Shown: piece by piece, positions 1 through 5,736 of the stretch
How positions within the stretch are numbered: the stretch's first letter is position 1
Layout of the letters: each line of letters starts with the position of its first letter
NCBI GenBank assembly: GCA_021806345.1
Contig: JAJZXP010000257.1
Coordinates: 1 to 5,738, forward strand
Source of the DNA: Thermoplasmata archaeon
GTDB lineage: Archaea; Thermoplasmatota; Thermoplasmata; Thermoplasmatales; Thermoplasmataceae
Direction: 5' to 3'
Length of the DNA: 5,738 nt
Notes under the pieces: model-generated
What the model was told of the DNA's origin: nothing
Seen by the model: the letters and a program-made list of their open reading frames with translations, nothing else
Database searches by the model: none
Position numbers and translations under genes: made by a program

Positions 1-1
1 C

Positions 2-370
2 TCTGAGGTTGACCTCTCAGATGACATTGAGGCAATGGTGGAATGCAAGTTAGGAAAACTCCCCGCAACAAAGGTTCACGTCGGGCCTCCTGTGGATGCA
101 CAGAATGCAATAGATTTCATCAGGAAATGGTCTGGGGGAAAAGCTACACTGGGGCCATATGTCTGCGGTGACAGGCTTTGCGCTGATATACCTGTTGAGA
201 AGCGTGAGCTTGAGGAAGTGGTACGGGAACGCATCAACGGCTTTGTCATCGGTAAGAACATTGACAAGTTCAAGGCAAAAATGAAAATAATAGATCCATC
301 AAAGAGCCCCCGGAAATTCTTGGTGCTTGGCAAATTCTACAGTAAGATTCTTCCTGGCCTATCCCCCTGA
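2..370 (+). CDS. 3' part of an unrecognised archaeal conserved-type protein (5' end outside window)
   Basis: The reading frame is open from the left edge, so only the last 122 residues are seen; the ATG at 35 is internal to this open frame and need not be the start. The visible part is soluble, with no membrane segment. It has a glycine-proline turn (HVGPP, residues 26-30), a WSGGKATLGPY stretch (43-53) followed by two closely spaced cysteines, C55 and C60 (YVCGDRLC), then a charged helix (EKRELEEVVRERI) and a basic tail. The cysteine pair could bind a metal or be redox active, but that is inference. It faintly recalls archaeal uncharacterised proteins of the DUF2117 type; I hold this from memory only and weakly. 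Base composition is richer in G+C than the island to the right. Its stop overlaps the end of the convergent ThiS-like gene by 12 bp. Confidence 0.75.
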   Translation, partial: SEVDLSDDIEAMVECKLGKLPATKVHVGPPVDAQNAIDFIRKWSGGKATLGPYVCGDRLCADIPVEKRELEEVVRERINGFVIGKNIDKFKAKMKIIDPSKSPRKFLVLGKFYSKILPGLSP

Positions 371-553
371 GAATATTTCCAGGAAGGTAACATCGTCAGT
401 AGGATGCAGTGTGTCAAACCTCGTAACAGGGCTTCCGTTTCTCACGCAGACGAAACTCTGCTCCTTCAGGCCCAGTTCCCTCATGACATCTTCAACAGTC
501 TTTTCCACAGAAAGCTCACTCTGAAAGCCCTTTCTTCCTATGATCCTGATCAT
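359..553 (-). CDS. ThiS/MoaD-family small sulfur-carrier (ubiquitin-fold) protein
   Basis: A 64-residue protein ending in FSGG. The C-terminal diglycine is the hallmark of ThiS, MoaD and archaeal SAMP proteins, in which an E1-like enzyme adenylates the last glycine so that it can carry sulfur as a thiocarboxylate, or in SAMPs be conjugated to proteins. The order fits a beta-grasp fold: strand (MIRIIGRKGFQSEL), helix (VEKTVEDVMRELGL), strand with an NG turn (FVCVRNGSPV), then the terminal strand (DDVTFLEIFSGG). I chose ATG at 553 because GGTGAT (complement of 560-565) lies 6 nt upstream; an in-frame TTG at 583 would add ten residues but lacks such a site. No neighbour shows whether it serves thiamin, molybdopterin or tRNA thiolation; ThiS- or SAMP2-like is most likely. 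It overlaps the convergent upstream gene by 12 bp. Confidence 0.85.
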   Translation of the reverse strand: MIRIIGRKGFQSELSVEKTVEDVMRELGLKEQSFVCVRNGSPVTRFDTLHPTDDVTFLEIFSGG

Positions 554-559
554 TCCTCT

Positions 560-565
560 ATCACC
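560..565 (-). promoter_or_regulatory. Shine-Dalgarno site of the ThiS-like gene
   Basis: On the minus strand this reads GGTGAT, a good match to the archaeal anti-SD complement (GGAGGTGATC), with 6 nt before the ATG at 553. It decides the start against the in-frame TTG at 583. Confidence 0.7.
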
Positions 566-660
566 ATTTCTTAAACACTGCAAGGGGTTTGGATTAATAT
601 GCCAGCAACGTAAATAGGTGTTTCATTCCATTACAAATGCCAGCTTGTCTTCTTATCCGA

Positions 661-701
661 TGAAAACCGTTCAACTGAAAGATAGCCTGTGAAGGTTTTC
701 A
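661..701. other. long inverted repeat / hairpin in the gene-free region
   Basis: TGAAAACC (661-668) pairs with GGTTTTCA (694-701), and TTCA (670-673) pairs with TGAA (690-693). Together they give a 12-bp stem with one bulged G (669) and a 16-nt loop. It lies behind the divergent end of the ThiS-like gene and outside any supported reading frame. It could be a structured RNA, a protein-binding palindrome or a mobile-element scar. It is not followed by a T run on the + strand, so an intrinsic terminator is unlikely. Confidence 0.5.
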
Positions 702-821
702 AATTCTAACCAACTTAGAGTGTTGATGGAATTAACCCATGGGCCGAAGGGGAGAAAACTCTGAAATATTATGGGCACCGTTTACAGCAGGGCTAATCTT
801 TATCTCGTTTGCTTGCCAGGC

Positions 822-850
822 GATGATTTTCATCAATCCAGGAACTGGAT
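822..850 (+). other. two short adjacent hairpins preceding the tRNA-like fragment
   Basis: GATGA-TTT-TCATC (822-834) and ATCCAG-GAA-CTGGAT (836-850) are perfect inverted repeats with 3-nt loops. They directly precede the variable-arm and T-arm hairpins of the tRNA-like fragment. With those they make four consecutive stem-loops in about 70 nt, and a TATA-like CTTTATCT lies at about 798-805. This may be a tRNA-like or other structured RNA, or debris of the anticodon side of the tRNA. Confidence 0.35.
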
Positions 851-900
851 CCTAGGTACATTCCCGTAGGGATACATCGGTTCGAATCCGGTTTTCCACA
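851..900 (+). tRNA. 3' fragment of a tRNA-Leu-like gene (candidate att site)
   Basis: A complete T arm is visible: stem ATCGG (876-880), loop TTCGAAT (881-887), stem CCGGT (888-892). It is followed by seven bases that would be the 3' acceptor strand (TTTCCAC, 893-899) and discriminator A900. Just before it is a long variable arm, TCCC-GTA-GGGA (862-872), of the form common in archaeal tRNA-Leu; A at the discriminator also fits Leu. No matching 5' acceptor strand (GTGG followed by three purines) with a D arm was found in the bases to its left, so this looks like the 3' end only, either an integration remnant or the 3' exon of something rearranged. CCA is not encoded, which is normal in many archaea. 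The exact left boundary is uncertain. Confidence 0.55.
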
Positions 901-993
901 TCACCACATTAGTTCATGCGTCTGCAGTATTGAACCAAAAATGTAGTCGAGTCAAAAATTATTATCATTCAATTAGTTATTTGTTTTTTTACT

Positions 994-1008
994 AAATAAT
1001 TTTATATT
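994..1008 (+). promoter_or_regulatory. BRE/TATA-type promoter of the nuclease-Argonaute-peptidase operon
   Basis: TTTATATT at 1001-1008, preceded by purine-rich AAATAA (BRE-like), sits in a strongly AT-rich stretch (about 955-1015). Archaeal transcription usually starts about 25 nt downstream, which would put the 5' end near 1030 and leave a leader of about 50 nt before the ATG at 1079. The leader contains GAGG-CATAAA-CCTC (1043-1056), a short inverted repeat that could be an operator or leader hairpin. Confidence 0.5.
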
Positions 1009-1078
1009 AGTTTTGTCCATATCAACTGTAGTTTCAAAGGGTGAGGCATAAACCTCCGTACGCATGTGGGTATAGAAA

Positions 1079-1990
1079 ATGTATTTGTTTTCCAAGTTTG
1101 AAATAGAATCACTAAAAGACCTTTCATCCATTTATCTGCCTTCGGAATTAAGAGGTTGGGAACTAAAGAAAAATTACACTAAACTCAATGGTGTAAGCAT
1201 CTCTAATCTTGTGAGCACTTATTGTAGTACTAATAGAAAAATATATCAATTAAACAAAGGGATTGATTATGGACAATCGGAGGCTATGATTTTTGGGTCA
1301 GCCATCCATGCAATCGTGGAAAAAATATATGAAGCGATGTTACGGTATTCGGATAATACTGATGAATTACAACGATCCCTAAATAAGCTAAAAGAAGAAA
1401 ATGTGTTGACCTCCCTGATTTGGAACGGAGATAAATTGCAGGCTTTACATGATCTTTCGCCGAATGATATCGAATACGAATTGAAACTTGAAAAAATAAA
1501 AGAAACTATGAGGGACCTCATTGATTATGAAATTGAGAGGTTTACAGACCCAAATTTGTATAATGAAGTCCGAATTCTAGATTTAGAGAGGTACGTAAAT
1601 GGCAATTCTTTATCCATTGGTACAGGTAAAATAGACGTGATTTTTAGATATAAGGAATCTCTGGGAATCGGAGATCTAAAGACAGGAAAGATGTGGAAAG
1701 ATAATCATGATTCTAAAGTCCAGATTACAGTTTATGCTATGTTATTGGAGGCCGAAATCAAAAGAAAAATAGACTGGGGGGTTGTTATTTTTCCATTCGA
1801 AATCAATGATGGGAACAGAAATCTAAAAGCAACTCCTTTTAAGGATATATTTCCCATAAGTTCGGAACTCAGAATGGAGGTTATTGAAAGGTTTGATGAA
1901 ATTGAGGGACTACTCCAAGGTAATCATTCCCCAGAAATCTGCTACAAATGCAAAACTAAGAGCATTTGCCTTCAGGAGGTATCACTTTGA
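1079..1990 (+). CDS. Cas4-like PD-(D/E)XK nuclease with four candidate Fe-S cysteines
   Basis: A 303-residue protein of the Cas4/RecB-like PD-(D/E)XK superfamily. Visible motifs in order: C49 in a STYCSTNRKIY segment like the N-terminal Cas4 cysteine motif; G73-S-A-I-H77, matching the GxxxH active-site helix; GKIDVIF with D186; GDLKTGK with D199 and K201, the (D/E)xK metal site; Q215-x3-Y219, the QxxxY motif; and a C-terminal C288-x2-C291-x5-C297 triad. Together with C49 these give four likely 4Fe-4S ligands, as in Cas4 and AddB-type nucleases. Expected activity is metal-dependent DNA exo- or endonuclease. It is longer than typical Cas4 (about 200 residues), with an extra N-terminal part and a helical insert (90-165). 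An in-frame TAG at 1073 makes ATG 1079 the earliest start; its SD is weak. Its TGA overlaps the TTG start of the pAgo gene. No Cas1, Cas2 or CRISPR repeats are nearby, so a role with pAgo (guide generation or target degradation) is the best inference. Confidence 0.88.
   Translation: MYLFSKFEIESLKDLSSIYLPSELRGWELKKNYTKLNGVSISNLVSTYCSTNRKIYQLNKGIDYGQSEAMIFGSAIHAIVEKIYEAMLRYSDNTDELQRSLNKLKEENVLTSLIWNGDKLQALHDLSPNDIEYELKLEKIKETMRDLIDYEIERFTDPNLYNEVRILDLERYVNGNSLSIGTGKIDVIFRYKESLGIGDLKTGKMWKDNHDSKVQITVYAMLLEAEIKRKIDWGVVIFPFEINDGNRNLKATPFKDIFPISSELRMEVIERFDEIEGLLQGNHSPEICYKCKTKSICLQEVSL
1974..1980 (+). promoter_or_regulatory. strong Shine-Dalgarno setting the pAgo start
   Basis: AGGAGGT lies inside the end of the nuclease gene, 6 nt before TTG at 1987. 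That supports TTG 1987 over the in-frame TTG at 1966, which would precede this site. Confidence 0.8.
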
Positions 1991-4248
1991 AAAGAGTGTT
2001 CACAAATATCTTTAGATCTCAAGTTATGGATAAAGCTGGAATAGGAGTCTCCCTATTCGAAATCATAGGTGATTTAGATGAAGATAGAGCGGAGAGGATA
2101 GGTTACTGGTTCAGTACCAAATATCACAAACCCTCTACGGCTTATTTTCATGAAGGCATTCATTGTTTGGCGGTGGCTACAGATGAGATTTTACCTCCTG
2201 AAATAGAAGATGATAAAGATAATGTCAAACTCAAGTTGATCAAGACTAATCACAGATTGTTGTTCAAAAACGATGTTGATAGAGTTACTGCAGAGAATCT
2301 ATTGTATCGCTCTATAGAGCAACACTTTAAAAAGAGCGACGGCAGTGGTGTCTGGCTCCGTTTTAGAAGTAGTAGGACATACTGCGAACATACTCCTATT
2401 GTTGAAGACTATGAATCTGGCGTTCAAGTTTTTCCCTGTTTTAACATTTACTCAGAATACCAAAAGGATCATTCTATTGCTTTGGTGATAGATAGTTCAT
2501 CAACACTTGTAGAAACCAGATCTTTACTGGACGCCTTCAAGAGTCTTAGCCACGAAGAATTTGAATCAAAATACGAAGGGAGCAATGTTCTGTTAACTGA
2601 TGAAAAAGGCAAAAGAAGAACACGATACTTTGTTGGGATCAAGAAAGGATACAATATAGATTCACCTTTGATAACTTCATTCAGAGATGAGGAACTCAAA
2701 ATCTCAGTTAGAGACAAATATCAAAATTACAACAGCCTTACAAACTCGGCTTTTGACGCGAATGAACCAGTCGCCGAGATTAAGAATTTCAAAGGGCAAA
2801 ACCAACTTGATTATGTTCCTCTGAGTTGTCTAAAATATACTCCAGACTTAAATGATATCAAGGAGGAAAATGAATTAATTAGTTTTTCAGAGAAAATTTA
2901 CATATCTCCAAGAGAGAAATTTGACAGGGTGGAAAGGTATCTTAGTTATTTTGATGATATCGTTTTCGGTAAATACAAGAATCCATTGAGACTTAAATTT
3001 AACTTGAATCCAGAAGAAGCAAATGGGACTCTCGAGGCTCCAAATTTACGTTTTGGAAATGGGAACGTCCTTAAAAGCAAGAATAACCTTGAAGTACGTA
3101 ATTTAAAATTCCAGAAATTAAATGCCCTGAAAAATTTTGGATACTATCGGCAATCGGACCTAAATGATTTGATTATTCTACATAGACGATCATTCCGAAA
3201 TGGAAAGGTTGGACGATTCAAACAAGATTTGATAAATGCCCTCCAAGAATATAGTCTCCCATTTTCAGATTCCAATGTTAATATAGCTTCACAATTTGAA
3301 AATATTAGAGATTTAAAAAAATTTGTAGAAGGGTTGGATGATGAGGTCATTACGGGAATAATACCTATAGTCAATGATGGTTTTTTTGATTATAAAGAAG
3401 TCAAAGAGATATTGAATAAGGATTTTCTCCCCTCTCAGGCAATTAGAGAGGATACACTTAGTTTTTTGAATCCGAATGAAGGTAAGTATAAAGGAATGGT
3501 TCAAAACGTCGTATCTGGAATTATTACTAAGGGTGGAGGTATTCCCTGGATTCTATCAACCAGACTCACTTCTGATTTGATAATAGGCATAGACAGCGGA
3601 GGAGAAAAGAAGAAAAGAGCATGGGCAACTGCATATGTATTCGATGAATATGGTGAAAAGATTCACGTAAGGAATCCAAGTTATTATGCGAGTGAAGGGA
3701 TTCCCAAGGAAGATTTCAAGAAATTGATAATTGAATCTGTTCAGCAGAAATTGTCTAGTTCACACGAGGAATCTAAAATAGAAGGCATAACAATCCATAG
3801 AGATGGTTTTCTAACAAAAACAGAAAGAGAGGGTCTTGAATCCGCAATAACCAAACTCAAATTAGAAGCAAAGTTGGAGGATGATTTTCATTGTGTATCC
3901 GTAAATGTTAAGAAGACTTCAAATTTTAGAATATTCTCTCAAAATGGTAATGAGGTTGAAAATCCCCCAATTGGTTCATATTACATTTTGGATGAAAACC
4001 GCGCATTTGTAACTACAACAGGCTACCCAATTTTAAGAAAACCGACAGCGAAACCTTTGTTGATTGAGTTAGTGAATATCGTCGGAACTCAGGATATTTC
4101 AAAAGCCGTGCAGGACATTTATTTTCTGAGTGAATTGAATTGGGGTTCTCCCTCATCCGCTATCAAACTTCCAATAACTATTTACTATGCTGACAAAATG
4201 GTGGATTTTGCGGACTATGATTCTAAGCCCTCATACCTTCCAGTATAG
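1987..4248 (+). CDS. ago: long prokaryotic Argonaute (pAgo), predicted catalytically active
   Basis: A 753-residue guide-directed nuclease of the Argonaute family, cytoplasmic, no signal peptide. Approximate layout: N and L1 domains 1-180, PAZ-like region about 200-285 (weakly recognisable), L2 about 290-385, MID about 385-520, PIWI about 525-753. MID carries the YK-Q-K set for a 5'-phosphorylated guide: Y469-x3-K473-x10-Q484 (in LPSQ), then N507 and K515 leading into GGGIPW. PIWI carries D536 (IIGIDSG), E570 exactly 34 residues later, the same spacing as the glutamate finger of Thermus thermophilus Ago, D606 (HRDG, +70) and D736 (YYADK). That is a full DEDD tetrad, so target cleavage is expected. 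The chain ends in a hydrophobic residue (V753), as in pAgos whose C-terminal carboxylate helps hold the guide 5' metal. Start is TTG 1987, overlapping the nuclease stop (TTGA). Whether guides or targets are DNA or RNA cannot be read from the sequence. Confidence 0.95.
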   Translation: MKRVFTNIFRSQVMDKAGIGVSLFEIIGDLDEDRAERIGYWFSTKYHKPSTAYFHEGIHCLAVATDEILPPEIEDDKDNVKLKLIKTNHRLLFKNDVDRVTAENLLYRSIEQHFKKSDGSGVWLRFRSSRTYCEHTPIVEDYESGVQVFPCFNIYSEYQKDHSIALVIDSSSTLVETRSLLDAFKSLSHEEFESKYEGSNVLLTDEKGKRRTRYFVGIKKGYNIDSPLITSFRDEELKISVRDKYQNYNSLTNSAFDANEPVAEIKNFKGQNQLDYVPLSCLKYTPDLNDIKEENELISFSEKIYISPREKFDRVERYLSYFDDIVFGKYKNPLRLKFNLNPEEANGTLEAPNLRFGNGNVLKSKNNLEVRNLKFQKLNALKNFGYYRQSDLNDLIILHRRSFRNGKVGRFKQDLINALQEYSLPFSDSNVNIASQFENIRDLKKFVEGLDDEVITGIIPIVNDGFFDYKEVKEILNKDFLPSQAIREDTLSFLNPNEGKYKGMVQNVVSGIITKGGGIPWILSTRLTSDLIIGIDSGGEKKKRAWATAYVFDEYGEKIHVRNPSYYASEGIPKEDFKKLIIESVQQKLSSSHEESKIEGITIHRDGFLTKTEREGLESAITKLKLEAKLEDDFHCVSVNVKKTSNFRIFSQNGNEVENPPIGSYYILDENRAFVTTTGYPILRKPTAKPLLIELVNIVGTQDISKAVQDIYFLSELNWGSPSSAIKLPITIYYADKMVDFADYDSKPSYLPV

Positions 4249-4252
4249 GTGA
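4247..4252 (+). promoter_or_regulatory. Shine-Dalgarno of the metallopeptidase gene, overlapping the pAgo stop codon
   Basis: AGGTGA begins inside the pAgo TAG stop (4246-4248) and stands 8 nt before ATG 4261. It favours that ATG over the in-frame GTG at 4249 and implies translational coupling between the two genes. Confidence 0.7.
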
Positions 4253-4260
4253 AATCCACC

Positions 4261-5259
4261 ATGAAACCGAATGAGTTGAAAAAAACCTTCGTTGAGGGCT
4301 CGAAAAGAAGATTAAAACTCTTAAAGTCCGATTTGTTGAGAGTATATTCACGTAATGATAATCATGTCAACCAGCTCATTTTAGAAAAATACCTGGAAGT
4401 CATTAATGAAAAAGTAGTCTTGTTTGAGAAAGTAAAAACATCAACTGAGACCAAGAAATATGACATTTCTGAAATTGAAAGTGATGTTTCCTTACTTCTT
4501 GATGATATCGTATTAAACTGCAAAGATAAGGATAACCTATATTCGGGGCTCAAGGAGATTTTCTATGAATATGGAATTTTTCTGGTTTTTTATCCTACTA
4601 TCTTACTGGAATCCCCTGATTTTAGAGTCTTTTCAGATGTGTTTTTTATAGGCGTGCCAATTGGCATTTTAAATGAAAGAACTTACTTCCCGTTGGTTCT
4701 CCACGAGATTGGGCATAACATTTTGAGCAAAACTGATTTCAATAAGTTTAATGAAGCCATAACCCTCGAAGTAGGTAGAATTACAGAAAATGCGCTGAGG
4801 CCTAGCAATCTTGATCGGGTCAACGTAAGACTGCTCAATCGTGCTAGATTCTATGAACGAGTTAGTGAATCGTGGCTGTCTGAGTTGACTTCTGATATTT
4901 TTGGCGTTTATATGGCAGGCTGTCACTATATTGAAGCTTTCGTCCTCTACCAGTTAAATAAGAGATACTTTGCAGACGTAGACGATCATCCAACTAACAA
5001 ACTCAGATACTTATATTTAACAAATTATTTAGCTACAACTGAATCATGTATATGTGACGAAACCAAGGGAGGAATAGAGGATCTTGTCAATACGGACACG
5101 AAACAAGATAACAAATTCAGACTTCTGCAAGAGGAGCAATATCAAGAGTTTGTTTTTGAAGGGTTCCAAGAGGAGATAAAAAACAATCCTCAACTGCCGT
5201 TATTGAAGGACAGAGTCAAAAAATTACTTGATTCTCACAAGGGCCATAATTTTGAGTAG
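4261..5259 (+). CDS. HEXXH zinc metallopeptidase-like protein coupled to pAgo
   Basis: A 332-residue soluble protein without signal peptide or clear membrane helix. The central segment YFPLVLHEIGHNIL contains H148-E149-x2-H152, the zinc-binding and catalytic HEXXH motif in a typical hydrophobic context. About 55 residues later, SWLSELTSDIFG provides E208-x3-D212, which fits the third-ligand helix (ExxxD) of gluzincin-type peptidases; E203 is an alternative ligand. The N-terminal 110 residues are charged and mostly helical, perhaps a substrate or partner domain. The C-terminal part is also helical and carries a Cys pair in ESCICDE. I do not recognise a named family. The gene follows pAgo with its SD inside the pAgo stop, so it belongs to the same transcript and probably the same system. 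Possible roles, all inference: an effector protease released on target recognition, processing of pAgo or the nuclease, or cleavage of a host or invader protein. A non-catalytic HEXXH domain cannot be excluded. Confidence 0.82.
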   Translation: MKPNELKKTFVEGSKRRLKLLKSDLLRVYSRNDNHVNQLILEKYLEVINEKVVLFEKVKTSTETKKYDISEIESDVSLLLDDIVLNCKDKDNLYSGLKEIFYEYGIFLVFYPTILLESPDFRVFSDVFFIGVPIGILNERTYFPLVLHEIGHNILSKTDFNKFNEAITLEVGRITENALRPSNLDRVNVRLLNRARFYERVSESWLSELTSDIFGVYMAGCHYIEAFVLYQLNKRYFADVDDHPTNKLRYLYLTNYLATTESCICDETKGGIEDLVNTDTKQDNKFRLLQEEQYQEFVFEGFQEEIKNNPQLPLLKDRVKKLLDSHKGHNFE

Positions 5260-5290
5260 TTTGGATCGTGAAATGTTAGGTAATCCTGCA

Positions 5291-5360
5291 TTTTTTGATT
5301 GAAGTTACAAATTTTTGGTACAATAACAGATTGGTTTTTATTGTATTTAACTAACTTTTT
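5291..5360 (+). terminator. oligo-T tracts, probable operon terminator
   Basis: The AT-rich gap after the operon contains four T runs of 5-6 on the + strand (5291-5296, 5312-5316, 5335-5339, 5356-5360). Archaeal RNA polymerase terminates at such runs without needing a hairpin. No stable stem precedes them, and the next gene is convergent, which fits a termination zone. Confidence 0.5.
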
Positions 5361-5372
5361 GAGTCTAATTCA

Positions 5373-5612
5373 TTATTTTTGACGAAAGTTCTTAGGTATT
5401 TTCTTTGCAAAAGTTGATGAAATTTCATCGAGTAAGTCGATTACAATTACTCGATAATTGGAATAAAATTCAAGACTTGGTGTCACAAGAAGTGGCAACC
5501 TCAGCTCTACTTCTTCCATCTCTTCCAAAAATTCATGAGCACCTAGTTTGGATGAAATGGCTTCGCAGAAATAGCTAGTCAGGAACTCTTTGCCTGCAAC
5601 CGTGATTGGCAC
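5373..5612 (-). CDS. unrecognised protein, C-terminal portion of a possibly frameshifted gene
   Basis: A 79-residue frame from GTG 5612 to TAA at 5373-5375, convergent to the operon. The composition looks coding: an amphipathic acidic helix (AHEFLEEMEEVELRL), a strand-like RVIVIDLLDEI and a basic tail. There is no Shine-Dalgarno before GTG 5612. The same frame stays open upstream to 5657, where a TGA stops it. A second minus-strand frame is open from the right edge down to that point, and removing one base from the four-C run at 5654-5657 would join the two. It is therefore more likely the end of a longer gene than a complete small one. I do not recognise the family. It may belong to the island, since its AT-rich composition matches. 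Confidence 0.5.
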   Translation of the reverse strand: MPITVAGKEFLTSYFCEAISSKLGAHEFLEEMEEVELRLPLLVTPSLEFYSNYRVIVIDLLDEISSTFAKKIPKNFRQK

Positions 5613-5657
5613 CCGTTTGAACTTTTCTTGAATAAGAAATAGGGTTTGACATGCCCC

Positions 5658-5736
5658 TCAACCCCTTTTTTTCTATCAGCAACCAACTATCCGTGTCTTC
5701 GAAGTTATTTACAAGATTCATTGCATAGAAATTTCG
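5658..5736 (-). pseudogene. upstream frame segment of the gene entering from the right edge
   Basis: On the minus strand this frame is open from the edge and includes an ATG at 5721 followed by NLVNNFEDTDSWLLIEKKGL. If read on, it ends at a TAG (5575-5577) inside the neighbouring frame. The sequence looks protein-like and joins the downstream frame as GLRACQTLF if one base of the C4 run (5654-5657) is dropped. It could be a real disabling frameshift, a sequencing error, or simply chance openness over about 26 codons. Confidence 0.35.

Noticed and set aside
327..524. A + strand frame across the ThiS-like gene
   Set aside because: It is the complement of a convincing diglycine-ended protein and has no supporting motif or ribosome site.
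656..700. Possible C/D box sRNA (GATGA near 658, CTGA near 675, TGTGAAG near 688)
   Set aside because: The C and C' boxes deviate from consensus and no final D box is properly placed; the bases are better explained by the 12-bp stem.
1267..1521. Minus-strand open frame antisense to the Cas4-like nuclease (and similar ones at 2469-2717, 3144-3374, 4669-4926)
   Set aside because: They are shadows of strongly supported + strand genes, with no Shine-Dalgarno sites and no recognisable motifs.
1079..5259. CRISPR array or Cas adaptation module, suggested by the Cas4-like gene
   Set aside because: No regularly spaced direct repeats and no Cas1 or Cas2 sequence are present anywhere in the window.
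5427..5455. 9-bp perfect inverted repeat ATCGAGTAA / TTACTCGAT with 11-nt loop
   Set aside because: It lies within the probable minus-strand coding frame, and one repeat of this size is expected by chance in a window this long.
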